From: Sutterella megalosphaeroides
GTDB taxonomy: Bacteria; Pseudomonadota; Gammaproteobacteria; Burkholderiales; Burkholderiaceae_F
Reading direction: 5' to 3'
Assembly: GCF_003609995.1 (NCBI RefSeq)
Contig: NZ_AP018786.1
Span: forward strand, 878,001-942,000
DNA: 64,000 nt
Part shown: positions 17,521 to 25,857 of the stretch, piece after piece
Layout: each line of letters opens with the position of its first letter
Position numbering within the stretch: the stretch's first letter is position 1
Notes under the pieces: model-generated
Database searches by the model: none
Told to the model about the DNA's origin: nothing
The model's input: the letters and a program-made list of their open reading frames with translations, nothing else
Made by a program: the position numbers and the translations under genes

Positions 17521-17601
17521 TTCGTCGTTTTCGATTTCGGCAGTCTTCGTCCGAAGTCGTATCCGTTCGTGTCGACTTCGAGCTCCCGGTCGACCCGTCC
17601 C

Positions 17602-17607
17602 TATAAT
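17602..17607 (+). promoter_or_regulatory. Consensus -10 box upstream of murB
   Basis: Perfect TATAAT 52 bases before the murB start. No good -35 is seen at 16-18 bases, so strength is uncertain. Confidence 0.4.
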
Positions 17608-17659
17608 TCTTGAAGAACCATGCAATTCGAGCGGGGGCGAAGGCCTCCGGCAAAACACC

Positions 17660-18673
17660 ATGATCGACCTCAAGCTTGACGTGCCCCTGGAGGGCCTTAC
17701 CACCTTCGGTCTTCGTTCGACGGCCGAAGCCTACGCCGAAGCGGCGACGACCGACGAGCTACGCGCCGTGCTTGCGGCGGCCCGCGAACGGAATCTCCCC
17801 GTGCATTTCCTCGGGGGCGGTGCCAACACCGTGGCAATGCCCCGCGTCAAGGGACTCGTCGTGCGCGTCACGATGAAGGGGTTCGACGCGCGTCGCGCGA
17901 CCGACGGCGACGTGCTCGTGACGGCCGCGGCCGGGGAAGTCTGGGACGAGGTCGTCTCGCGCACGGTCGCCGAGGGTTTCGGCGGACTCGAAAACCTCGC
18001 CGCGATTCCGGGTACCGTCGGGGGCGCGGTCGTGCAGAATATCGGCGCCTACGGGCTGGAATTGGCCGAGCGTCTTGAAAGCGTGACGGTCTACGACCGC
18101 GCGAGCGAGTCCGTTCGAACGCTCACGCGCGAAGCGTGCGACTTCGGCTACCGTCACAGTATCTTCAAGACGGATGCGGGGAAGGACCTCGTGGTCCTTT
18201 CGGCGACGCTGCGTCTCCCCGGCGAATGGACGCCCGTCATGACCTACAAGGGCCTCGACGAAGCCTTGGGCGGCGCGGAAACGACGCCCGCCGTACTCGA
18301 AACGGTCGTGCGCGCGATCCGCGCGAAAAAGCTTCCCGACCCGAAGGTGCTCGGAAACGCCGGGTCCTTCTTCAAGAACCCCGTGGTGCCGAAGGTGGTC
18401 GCGCGGCCGCTTTTGACCGTGCACCAGAGTCTCGTCGCCTATCCTCTCGGCGGCGCGCGCGTGAAGCTCGCGGCGGGCTGGTTGATCGAGCAGGCGGGCT
18501 TCAAAGGCTACCGCTCGGGTCCCGTGGGTGTCTGCGAAAACCACGCCCTCATCCTTGTCAATTACGGCGGCGCGACGGGCGAAGACGTAGAGCGCCTCAT
18601 GAAGGAAATCACGGCGGGCGTTGAAGCCAAGTTCGGCATCGCGCTGGAGCCTGAACCCGTCTTCCTTCAATAA
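17660..18673 (+). CDS. murB: UDP-N-acetylenolpyruvoylglucosamine reductase
   Basis: 337 aa, close to the type I MurB length (E. coli 342). The FAD-binding segments GGGANT (residues 52-57) and IPGTVGGAVVQNIGAYG are present. So are the catalytic Ser in GSFFKN (about residue 236) and the terminal EPEPVF with the late catalytic Glu. It uses NADPH to reduce enolpyruvyl-UDP-GlcNAc to UDP-MurNAc in peptidoglycan precursor synthesis. ATG 17660 begins at the conserved region. It is separated from dxs by a terminator and probably has its own promoter. Confidence 0.97.
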   Translation: MIDLKLDVPLEGLTTFGLRSTAEAYAEAATTDELRAVLAAARERNLPVHFLGGGANTVAMPRVKGLVVRVTMKGFDARRATDGDVLVTAAAGEVWDEVVSRTVAEGFGGLENLAAIPGTVGGAVVQNIGAYGLELAERLESVTVYDRASESVRTLTREACDFGYRHSIFKTDAGKDLVVLSATLRLPGEWTPVMTYKGLDEALGGAETTPAVLETVVRAIRAKKLPDPKVLGNAGSFFKNPVVPKVVARPLLTVHQSLVAYPLGGARVKLAAGWLIEQAGFKGYRSGPVGVCENHALILVNYGGATGEDVERLMKEITAGVEAKFGIALEPEPVFLQ

Positions 18674-18753
18674 AGCCGGGACGTCTTTCGACGGGACCCG
18701 CCTCGGGCGGGTCCGCGCGAGGCAAATCGCGCGACAACGCAAAAAACGCGCAT

Positions 18754-18796
18754 AAAAAAAGTCCCCGATCCTGAGGGTTATCGGGGACTCTTTTCA
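18754..18796. terminator. Bidirectional terminator between murB and rpsT
   Basis: Stem GTCCCCGAT / ATCGGGGAC with an A run on the left and CTTTTC on the right, serving both convergent genes. Confidence 0.88.
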
Positions 18797-18832
18797 TTCG
18801 GGGTTCGAGAACCCCGAGCGCTTCACTCGCAA

Positions 18833-19096
18833 TTAGGCCATGGCCTTGATCGAAGCGGAGAGGCGGCTCTTGTGACGAGCGGCGGCGTTGGCGTGGAGAA
18901 CGCCCTTGCGAGCCATCGAGTCGATCACGGATTCGGCCTTCTTGAAGGCTTCCTGAGCGGCGGTCTTGTCACCGGCGACGACGAGCTTGCGCACGGCCTT
19001 GATGGCGGTGCGGTATTCGCTGCGCTGAGCCGAGAGATGCAGGTTGCGCGCAACGATCTGGCGGGCGCGCTTGCGAGCTTGCTTGGTGTTAGCCAT
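18833..19096 (-). CDS. rpsT: 30S ribosomal protein S20
   Basis: 87 aa, very basic, with the diagnostic start [13 protein letters not shown] and the S20 helix pattern to the end ([16 protein letters not shown]). S20 binds 16S rRNA early in 30S assembly. ATG 19096 was chosen over an in-frame upstream codon because the mature protein starts ANTKQ and an AAGGAC box lies nine bases upstream. It is divergent from murJ, an arrangement common in betaproteobacteria. Confidence 0.98.
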   Translation of the reverse strand: MANTKQARKRARQIVARNLHLSAQRSEYRTAIKAVRKLVVAGDKTAAQEAFKKAESVIDSMARKGVLHANAAARHKSRLSASIKAMA

Positions 19097-19442
19097 TTGT
19101 AGTGTGTCCTTGATGAACGTCCCCGAATCGGGGAGCCCGGCCGGCCTCAGCTTCATGCGCCCGATGGGGGAGCGTGGGCCCGGCCGGTTCGTGTGAAAAA
19201 CAAAGCCCCGAAACGCACGAGCGTTCCGGCGGCGGCTCCGACAACCATCAGATCGATCAGTCGCGGAGTATTTTCGAAACGTTCGGCCGTCGTCCGCCTC
19301 GTCCGTCGTGCGTGCGGTTGCAAAATTTCACCACAGCCCGTCGTCCGCAGGCATTAAACTGCCAGGCTCCGAAAAGTCCTCAACTATACCAAATTTCGAA
19401 CGGCGCTACAAACCCAGAGCGCCCGAAATTTTCGAGTTTCGA
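19097..19442. other. Divergent intergenic region between rpsT and murJ
   Basis: About 345 bases. It contains the predicted rpsT promoter; the murJ promoter was not resolved. No small gene seen. Confidence 0.55.
19383..19411 (-). promoter_or_regulatory. Predicted promoter for rpsT
   Basis: On the minus strand TTGTAG (19406-19411), 17-base spacer, TATAGT (19383-19388). It lies about 290 bases before the rpsT start, giving a long leader. Confidence 0.45.
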
Positions 19443-20984
19443 ATGTCGCTCATCAAGTCCGCCGCCACGATTTCCGGCCTCACCCTGGTGTCCCGCATCA
19501 CCGGGGTGATCCGAGACATGCTGATCGCCCGCTATTTCGGTGCGTCTGCGGAAACCGACGCGTTCTACGTTGCGTTTCGTCTTCCCAACATGCTTCGACG
19601 GCTCTTTGCCGAAGGGGCCTTCCAGCAGGCGTTCGTGCCGATGCTCTCCGACGTGCGCGAGCGCGAAAGTCCCGAGCGCGGCGCGGCCTTCGTCGACCAC
19701 GTCTTCACGATTCTCGGTGCGGCGGTGCTGGCGGCAAGCGTCCTGGGGGTCCTCTGCTCGCCGCTGCTCGTCTGGGCGATTGCGGGCGGGATGAGCGAAA
19801 ACGGCGAGGCCTTCGATTTGGCGGTCGCGCTCACGCGCTTCATGTTTCCCTACATCGCCTTCATGAGTCTCGTGGCGTTGGCGGCGTCGATCCTCAATAC
19901 GCTTAAGCACTTTGCTATTCCGGCGGCGACGCCCATCCTTCTCAACCTCTCCTTCATCGGCTGCACGATCCTCGTCGCGCCCCGCTTGGAGGAACCCATC
20001 TGGGCGTTGGCGGGTGCCGTCATGCTCGGGGGCGTGTTGCAGCTCGGAGCTCAGTGGGTGGCGCTTGCGCGCCTCGGCGTGCGGCTACGGCCGCGTGCCT
20101 TCGGCACGAGCCTGGCGGACGCGGACGTGCGGCGCGTTCTGAAGCTCATGGTGCCCGCGCTCTTCGGCGTAGGGGTTGCGCAGCTTTCGATTTTGATCAA
20201 CACCAACATTGCTTCGCATCTCGGGCACGGCGCGGTGACGTGGCTCAATTACGCCGACCGCCTGATGGAATTCCCGACGGCGCTTTTGGGTGTCGCGCTC
20301 GGAACGGTTTTGCTCCCGGGTCTTTCCGCCGCCTTTGCGAAAAACGATCTGGAGCGCTACAACGGTCTGCTCGACCACGGGTTGCGTCTCGTCGTTCTCG
20401 TGGGGCTCCCCGCGAGCGTCGGGTTGTGGCTTACGGCAGACGCGCTCGTTGCATTCCTCTTTCAGGGGCGCAATTTCTCGCCCGAAGACGTCCGTCAAAC
20501 CGCGACCGCGGTCGTGGGTTACAGCGCGGGCCTGATGGGGCTCATCGCCTTGAAGATCGTGGCCCCCGCCTTTTACGCCCGCAAAGACATCCGAACGCCC
20601 GTGCGCGCGGCCTTCGCGTCGCTTGTGGTCGTACAGCTCGTCAACCTCGCGGCCGTGCCCCTTCTCGCGCACGCGGGGCTTGCTCTGTCGGTGGGGCTCG
20701 GGAGTTGCGTCAATGCCCTGACGCTCCTCGTTATTCTCGGAAAGCGCCGCATCTACAAGCCCCTTGCGGGCTGGGGCGTCTACGCGTTGCGGGTATTCCT
20801 TGCAACCGCCCTCATGGGGGCGGCCCTTTACTGGGTGCAGGACGGACAGGACTGGACGCAGCTCGGTTGGGCGTACCGTGCGCTCGGGGTGGCGCTGCTC
20901 GTCGCGGGCGCGGCGGTGCTCTACTTCGGGGTGCTCTTCGTCACGGGCTGGCGCCTGCGGGATCTGCGCCCGGCGAAGAACTGA
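19443..20984 (+). CDS. murJ: Lipid II flippase
   Basis: 513 aa, the expected length for MurJ (MviN) with about 14 membrane helices. The N-terminus has the family hallmark TLVSRITGVIRDMLIARYFG, and the loop FRLPNMLRRLFAEGAFQQAF is highly typical. MurJ moves lipid-linked peptidoglycan precursor across the inner membrane. ATG 19443 starts exactly at the conserved MSLIKSA segment; the open frame upstream of it is non-coding intergenic sequence. A strong hairpin follows the gene. Confidence 0.97.
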   Translation: MSLIKSAATISGLTLVSRITGVIRDMLIARYFGASAETDAFYVAFRLPNMLRRLFAEGAFQQAFVPMLSDVRERESPERGAAFVDHVFTILGAAVLAASVLGVLCSPLLVWAIAGGMSENGEAFDLAVALTRFMFPYIAFMSLVALAASILNTLKHFAIPAATPILLNLSFIGCTILVAPRLEEPIWALAGAVMLGGVLQLGAQWVALARLGVRLRPRAFGTSLADADVRRVLKLMVPALFGVGVAQLSILINTNIASHLGHGAVTWLNYADRLMEFPTALLGVALGTVLLPGLSAAFAKNDLERYNGLLDHGLRLVVLVGLPASVGLWLTADALVAFLFQGRNFSPEDVRQTATAVVGYSAGLMGLIALKIVAPAFYARKDIRTPVRAAFASLVVVQLVNLAAVPLLAHAGLALSVGLGSCVNALTLLVILGKRRIYKPLAGWGVYALRVFLATALMGAALYWVQDGQDWTQLGWAYRALGVALLVAGAAVLYFGVLFVTGWRLRDLRPAKN

Positions 20985-21017
20985 ACGCCGCAACCGGCTT
21001 AACCCGACGAGCATTGG

Positions 21018-21050
21018 AAAGGCCGCATTCCCGGTGGGGATGCGGCCTTT
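21018..21050 (+). terminator. Terminator after murJ
   Basis: Stem AAAGGCCGCATTCC / GGATGCGGCCTTT; symmetric, so it may also serve the minus-strand gene ending at 21119. Confidence 0.8.
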
Positions 21051-21118
21051 GATCATCCCGGTCCGTCCGAGGCTTTCGGATTCAGCCCGGAAGCTTTCGG
21101 AGGTCGGAGCGTCGGATG

Positions 21119-21529
21119 TCAGAGCGCGCGGGCGCTCTTCACGTCGAGTTCGATCACGGTCCCGAGGCGTTCGCGTTCGATTTCGGCCGTGATTTCAACG
21201 GGGGCGTCCTTGCGGATGTGGCTCCAGTTGCGGTCGTCGTCGAGTTCGGCCACGATCGTGCCCGTGTCGTCCGTGAATTCGAACTTTTCACGCGAGAGCT
21301 GCTTCGTGAAGCGCCCCTTCAGAACCACGTGCTGGTCGTCGTAGCCGTTCTTTTTCACTTCGGCGACGGTCTTCGGGACGTTCACGGGATCGAACCCCTG
21401 AGGACCCGCGGGCACGGCGGCGTTCTGGGGCGCGGGGTCAAACCCCTGCGGGGCGGCCTGAAGCGCGGTGACGCCTGCGAAGAGCGCGAAGGCGGAGACG
21501 ATGGAAACGGCGGTTTTCTTCGTAAGCAT
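21119..21529 (-). CDS. Second periplasmic BOF-family OB-fold protein
   Basis: 136 aa with a Sec signal peptide (cleavage near ALQA-AP). A short spacer carries PQGFDP twice (PQGFDPAPQN and PQGFDPVNVP). The OB-fold follows: VVLKGRFTKQL, KFEFTDDTGTIVAELDDD and VEITAEIERE. It is a closer match to E. coli YgiW than the paralogue at 2934-3284. Periplasmic stress-tolerance role by family, no defined reaction. ATG 21529 has AAGGAG eight bases upstream. It borders the decayed locus that starts at 21629. Confidence 0.88.
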   Translation of the reverse strand: MLTKKTAVSIVSAFALFAGVTALQAAPQGFDPAPQNAAVPAGPQGFDPVNVPKTVAEVKKNGYDDQHVVLKGRFTKQLSREKFEFTDDTGTIVAELDDDRNWSHIRKDAPVEITAEIERERLGTVIELDVKSARAL

Positions 21530-21628
21530 GGCGTACTCCTTGGAAGAGGAAATCGGTTGTCGTTGCTCGTTTTTTCGTTTGTCGGGAGAACTTTCCCCGA
21601 CCGTTGAGGAGAGTGTAGGAAACGAAAC

Positions 21629-21921
21629 TTAGGAGAAACATAGAGGTTGAATTTCCTCGAATAAAACGCAACCGACCGCATCGACCACGTCGACATCCCC
21701 GACCGAGTCGGTCGCCGAGAGCCTGCGGATGTCGCGTAGCGGCGGCTCTCCGAAAAGCCCCTTGTAGTCGCGCACGAACTACGACGAGCTTTCGTACCCG
21801 ACCGCAAACGACGACCCCGCGACGTTCATGCGGTGCGAAAGCAGAAGCTTTCTCGCTTCGTAGAGCCGCACGCGTTTACGAAACTGCACGGACGAGTGGC
21901 CCGTAAATCTTCGGAAATTCG
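21629..21921 (-). pseudogene. AraC-family regulator, C-terminal remnant with an internal stop
   Basis: Reading the minus strand gives the second helix-turn-helix half of an AraC/XylS regulator: NFRRFTGHSSVQFRKRVRL, then YEARKLLLSHRMNV, FAVGYESSS, a stop, and FVRDYKGLFGEPPLRDI. The in-frame TAG at 21779-21781 sits where the family has Gln (CAG), so one C-to-T change explains it. The match begins at 21917-21921, which is exactly where the plus-strand oxidoreductase fragment starts. The N-terminal sensor domain and the first helix-turn-helix are absent. This gene cannot make a functional regulator. Confidence 0.8.
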
Positions 21922-22307
21922 TGTGGCACTTCCCCTTCTATTGGTACTCGGTGCCCGCTCTCATGAAGACGTGGATGGATGCCGTTCTGACGCGAGGTTT
22001 CGCGTTCGGTACGGGCGGCACGGCGCTTCACGGCAAGAAGCTCGTTTTGTCCTTTACGACGGCCGCTCCCGCCGAAGAGTACGTGCGAGGGGGCGGCATG
22101 GGCTGGCCCGTCAAGGATTTCCTACCGCTCCTGATGCAGACGGCGCGCCTCTGCGGGCTGGAGATGCTGACGCCCATCTGGACGTGCGGCGCCATGTACG
22201 TTCCGGGCGTGAGCACCGAAGACGACTTGCGCCGCGTCCTTGAGGCGGCCGACGCGCACGCCGAGCGTCTCTCGGCCGAAATCGAATCGGTTGAAAAGTC
22301 CGCCTGA
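21919..22307 (+). pseudogene. NAD(P)H-dependent flavin oxidoreductase, N-terminally truncated
   Basis: About 128 codons encode the C-terminal two thirds of a flavodoxin-like quinone/NAD(P)H oxidoreductase (KefF/MdaB/YwrO type). It contains FPFYWYSVPALMKTWMD, GFAFGTGGTALHGKK and LSFTTAAPAEEY. The first roughly 70 residues, with the FMN phosphate-binding loop, are missing. The fragment starts within a few bases of the truncated AraC remnant on the other strand, so one deletion probably removed both 5' ends and the shared promoter region. A GTG at 21921 opens the frame, but no ribosome site precedes it. It precedes the YciI-type pseudogene by 12 bases. Confidence 0.8.
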
Positions 22308-22319
22308 GAAGGAAAAGCC

Positions 22320-22779
22320 ATGCAGTACCTTGTCAACGTGTGATTCACGACCGTGAAGCGGCGCCGCCCCACATCCCCGGTCACATCGCCTACCTGAACG
22401 CCTACCTCGAATCGGGCGACATTCTCTGCTTCGGCGGTTACGAAGACGGTACGGGCGGCATGATGATCGTGCGGGCCGCTTCGCCCGAAGCGCTGAGAAG
22501 CTCCTCGCCGTCGACCCCCTCAAGGATGCGGGTTGCGCTGAGGTGGGCCGCGAATCGATGCGGCTTGAGCCCGGCGTTCGCGTGCTCTACAGCCTTCAGG
22601 CAAAGAAGGATCCGACGTCGTTTGCGATCCTTGAAATCTACGAAAGCGAAGAGGCCTATCGGCATCACATCCGGACGCTGCATTTCCGCAAGTACAAGGA
22701 GGGAACGGCCGACATGGTGACGAGCCTCGAACTCGTCGACTGCGATCCGCTCGTCCCCGAAGCGCTCATCAAACCGTAA
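22320..22779 (+). pseudogene. YciI/antibiotic-biosynthesis-monooxygenase fusion gene with two frameshifts
   Basis: It begins ATG 22320 (MQYLVNV) after GAGAAGG, then runs into TGA at 22341. Shifting the frame by one base recovers IHDREAAPPHIPGHIAYLN and LESGDILCFGGYEDGTGG, a YciI-like domain, up to about 22487. A second single-base shift there recovers EKLLAVDPLKDAG and, after SMRLEPGV, a monooxygenase-like domain (FAILEIYESEEAYRHHIRT) to the stop at 22779. Both shifts are in the same direction, consistent with two single-base losses. Sequencing error is possible but less likely beside two other broken genes. Confidence 0.78.
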
Positions 22780-22826
22780 GCCCTGCTGCAAGGTCGGGTC
22801 CGAAGCCCTGACCCAAGAGCTCATGC

Positions 22827-22858
22827 AAGGCCGCCCCGGTTACGTCCGGAGCGGCCTT
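22827..22858 (+). terminator. Hairpin after the decayed locus
   Basis: Stem AAGGCCGC / GCGGCCTT with a 16-base loop, followed by only a short T-containing stretch. Confidence 0.4.
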
Positions 22859-23031
22859 CGTGCGTCGAAGATCCGAAGGCTCTTCGGTCCGGCCGATTGC
22901 GCAAACGGCAAAGTTTCTTTGCCCGCCGCGGTCTGGTGAGCCTCGGCTGCGTCCTCCTACACTCGGTGTAAATCTCGTGCGGACCCATTGACCCGGGGGC
23001 CGCACAACCGACCAGAAAAGGAGAACGCATC

Positions 23032-24198
23032 ATGACTCGACTCACCCGCTCGGCCTCGGCGGCCGCCCTCGCGCTCGCGATTTTCGGAATGTTCGGAACG
23101 GCCCAAGCCGCCGACGTTGAAGTCTACGGTCGTCTCGACACGGGCTTCCTTTATACGATCAACCACGGCGACGCGCAGGACACGGCGGAAATGACCTCGG
23201 GCCGCTCCACCGGGTCCCGTTGGGGCCTAAAAGGCAGCGAAGCGCTCACGAACGACGGCTGGGCCGTCCACTTCGTTCTGGAGTCGGGCTTTGACTCGGA
23301 TACGGGCGAATTCTCAAGCTCAGGAAAACTCTTCGGTCGGCAGTCGACGCTTTCGCTCTACCACCGCTCCTACGGCGAACTCGCCTTCGGCCGCTCCGGG
23401 AAGCCCATGTCGGGCTCCGACCAATTTACCCGCATCGGACGCTTTACGCCGTTCGGCGTCACGTACGGTGACGCGGGTCTGCTTTTCTACGGGAAGGGCG
23501 GGCGCGTCGACAACGGTATCTTCTACCAGTCGCCGAAGCTCGCGGGCTTTCGTGTCGTCCTCGCGGGCTCGCTCAATACGAGCGGCACCGAGGCCGAAAA
23601 GTGGAACGACAACAACCGCTTCCTCGGCGGCACCGTTGACTACACGTACGGGAACTTCGGCGTGATGGTCGGGGCGGAACGTATCTTCATGAGCGACGAA
23701 GATTACGCCGACAACGACGACGCCGATCCGACGACGCTCTTCGTCGGTGCGAAGTACGATTTCGGCTTCATGGAGCTTATGGGCGGCTACCAGCGCGGCT
23801 GGGGGCTCGACCGCGTCGGCGCTTTGCAGAGCATCAAGATCGGCAAGCACGGCGAAGTCGCGAAGAACGCGCAAATCAAGGATTGGGACGGCAACAGCTA
23901 CATGATCGGCGCACGGATTCCCGCGTGGGGCGGCTCCGTTCGCTTGAGCGGCATCTACGTCGAAGGCGAAAACAGCCGCAACATCGCGAACAACAACGTG
24001 GGCGACCTCGGTCGGGATGCGGGCTACTACGCGCTCGGCGCGGGTTACATTTATCCCTTCAGCAAGCGCACCAACGTCTACGGCGTCCTTTCGCACCTCG
24101 AAGGGCGCAAAGGGCTCGCGAAGGACTACAACATCTACAACGGCGACGGGGACCTCGACCGTACGACGATCGCGGTCGGTTTGGTTCACAAGTTCTGA
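23032..24198 (+). CDS. Burkholderiales-type trimeric porin
   Basis: 388 aa with a Sec signal peptide (cleavage at AQA-ADVEVYG). The mature start VEVYGRLDTGFLY and the region GSRWGLKGSEALTNDG are typical of Gram-negative (OmpC/Omp32-like) porins, and the protein ends in the obligatory C-terminal Phe (VGLVHKF). A 16-strand beta-barrel passing small solutes through the outer membrane is expected. GGAG lies eight bases before ATG 23032. The next gene starts 65 bases downstream without a clear terminator, so they may share a transcript. Confidence 0.95.
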   Translation: MTRLTRSASAAALALAIFGMFGTAQAADVEVYGRLDTGFLYTINHGDAQDTAEMTSGRSTGSRWGLKGSEALTNDGWAVHFVLESGFDSDTGEFSSSGKLFGRQSTLSLYHRSYGELAFGRSGKPMSGSDQFTRIGRFTPFGVTYGDAGLLFYGKGGRVDNGIFYQSPKLAGFRVVLAGSLNTSGTEAEKWNDNNRFLGGTVDYTYGNFGVMVGAERIFMSDEDYADNDDADPTTLFVGAKYDFGFMELMGGYQRGWGLDRVGALQSIKIGKHGEVAKNAQIKDWDGNSYMIGARIPAWGGSVRLSGIYVEGENSRNIANNNVGDLGRDAGYYALGAGYIYPFSKRTNVYGVLSHLEGRKGLAKDYNIYNGDGDLDRTTIAVGLVHKF

Positions 24199-24263
24199 CG
24201 CCCGAAACAACGCGGGAGCCGAGGCCTGACGGCCCGCGCCCGCATCTCACGAGGACTTCCATC

Positions 24264-25082
24264 ATGTCATTCGTTCGAAAGTTCGCCGCCGTTGCGGCCG
24301 GTGCTTTCCTTGCCGTCGGGTGCGCGCAGGCGCTCGAAAACACCGTCGCCCCCGACATGACCGCACCGCTTGCGAAAGCCCCGAAGGTTGCGCTCCTGGT
24401 CGGAAATTCCTATTCCTTCTACAACTGCGGGGTTCACACCTACCTGCGCGGCTTCATGCAAAACGGCACTCCGAAGGAAACGATGAAAACGCGACTGCTC
24501 ACGATTTCCTCGGGTTCGTTGTCGTTCCACGACATGCGGCACTACCTCGCGCCCCACGAGCAGGATCCCTACGCCGAAGTCAAGAACGGAAAGCTCGCGC
24601 ATCCCATGTTCGACGTCGTACTGTTGCAGGAAAATTCGGCGGGCGCCACGTCGAAAAAGCGGATTCCCTTCTTCGAAAAGTACGCGATCGAACAGGCGGA
24701 CATCATCCGCGAAGCGGGAAGCACGCCGCTTCTCGTCATGACCTGGGCGAAGAAGAACAAGCCCGACGACATCGTGCGGATCGCCGACACGACGATTCGC
24801 ATCGCCAACAAGGCGAAGATGCGCGTCGTACCGGTGGGGCTCGCTTTCGCGGAGGCGATCAAGTCGAAGCCCGAGCTTGAAATGTACATGCCCGACAAGA
24901 GTCATCCGTCGGCGGCGGGTTCGTACCTTTACGGTGCCGTCCTCTACGCGACGCTCTTTCACCGTACGCCTGCCGATATCAACTATTTCGGCGAGTGCGA
25001 AAAGCCGCTCGCCCCCGACACCGCCGCGTTCCTGCGCGACGTCGCCTGGAAGACCGTCTCGGAATTCAACGGTTGGAACTGA
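24264..25082 (+). CDS. Secreted SGNH/GDSL-type hydrolase
   Basis: 272 aa. The N-terminus is a signal peptide; Cys in LAVGC (residues about 16-20) could be a lipobox, otherwise signal peptidase I would cut after AQA. SGNH blocks are visible: VALLVGNSYSFYNCG (block I, nucleophile Ser), VVLLQENSAG (Asn block) and DKSHPSAAGSYLYG near the end, giving the Asp-His pair. It resembles DUF4886-type members. Such enzymes are esterases or acyl hydrolases acting on unknown envelope or dietary substrates. It lies behind the porin gene and may be co-expressed with it. Confidence 0.82.
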   Translation: MSFVRKFAAVAAGAFLAVGCAQALENTVAPDMTAPLAKAPKVALLVGNSYSFYNCGVHTYLRGFMQNGTPKETMKTRLLTISSGSLSFHDMRHYLAPHEQDPYAEVKNGKLAHPMFDVVLLQENSAGATSKKRIPFFEKYAIEQADIIREAGSTPLLVMTWAKKNKPDDIVRIADTTIRIANKAKMRVVPVGLAFAEAIKSKPELEMYMPDKSHPSAAGSYLYGAVLYATLFHRTPADINYFGECEKPLAPDTAAFLRDVAWKTVSEFNGWN

Positions 25083-25130
25083 GTCGCCCGCGTTGCAACG
25101 ACTCCCCAACCGCGCCCCCGAAGATAAAAA

Positions 25131-25163
25131 CGGCCCGCACGCTTCGCGAGCGTTCGGGCCGAA
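25131..25163. terminator. Bidirectional terminator
   Basis: Stem CGGCCCGcACGC / GCGTtCGGGCCG with a T-rich end on the minus strand (TTTTTATC). It lies between the SGNH gene and the convergent small acidic gene. Confidence 0.8.
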
Positions 25164-25184
25164 TTCTTTGAGAAAAGCGCCGGC

Positions 25185-25535
25185 TCAGGCTTCGGCGTCC
25201 TCGTCCTCTTCTTCGCAGCCGAGGTCGTCGATTTCGTCGAACGTGAGGAACGGCATCTTCGCCGGCCAGGCGATCACTTCGTCTTCGGAGAGGGCCGTGA
25301 GCGCGGCCGGGCCGAGGCGGGCGGAATTCACCGCGTAGTTGAGCTTCGCGTAGACATGCACGAGGTCGTGCTTGAGAATTTCTTCGGACGTCTCCTCGTC
25401 GGGATTCGCCTCAAGCTTGGCGAGCACCTCAAGGAGCGCTTCGCTCGCGTCGTTCAGGGTGGCCTGAAGCCATTCCGGATCGGGCATCAGGTGCGCCGCT
25501 TCGGTCTCGGAAAGGTCGCGGTCGATGTCGGACAT
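25185..25535 (-). CDS. Small acidic protein of unknown function
   Basis: 116 aa, strongly acidic, with no signal peptide or membrane helix, hence probably cytoplasmic. A central helical segment (EWLQATLNDASEALLEVLAK) is followed by ILKHDLVHVYAKLNYAVNSARLG and the tail CEEEDEDAEA. I recognise no family. ATG 25535 was chosen over a longer frame since GAGG stands nine bases before it and a good promoter lies about 110 bases upstream. Confidence 0.75.
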   Translation of the reverse strand: MSDIDRDLSETEAAHLMPDPEWLQATLNDASEALLEVLAKLEANPDEETSEEILKHDLVHVYAKLNYAVNSARLGPAALTALSEDEVIAWPAKMPFLTFDEIDDLGCEEEDEDAEA

Positions 25536-25857
25536 GTCGTTGAACCTCACAGTTGCGGGAAATAGGGAGAAAAAAAGGAAAAACGCCCGAACCGGGGTGC
25601 CCCTTCGGGGACGCAGGCGCGATACGGGATCGAACGGTTTCGCCTCATTGTATACCCGAGGCCGCACCTTCTCAAATCGGTCCTAAGATTTGTCCGAATC
25701 GTGCGTTGTCGGGAGGGACGGTCGGCGGCGCGAAAAGCGCAATCAAGACTTAAGAAATGCGCGCTAAAGTCTTTTTCCGACTGCGTCGAAAGGCCGCTGC
25801 GACGCTCCACTCTCAATTGCGGCCGCACACGAATACAAAAAAAGGACCCGCCCCATC
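25536..25857. other. Divergent intergenic region
   Basis: About 320 bases holding the minus-strand promoter above. A short A+T-richer stretch (25740-25775) probably carries the promoter for the gene at 25858, but no clear pair of boxes is seen. Confidence 0.5.
25647..25675 (-). promoter_or_regulatory. Predicted promoter of the small acidic gene
   Basis: On the minus strand TTGAGA (25670-25675), 17-base spacer, TACAAT (25647-25652); overlapping TATACAAT strengthens the -10. Confidence 0.6.

Noticed and set aside
22320-22341. Seven-codon peptide MQYLVNV as a small gene
   Set aside because: It is the first part of the frameshifted YciI-type gene, not an independent gene.
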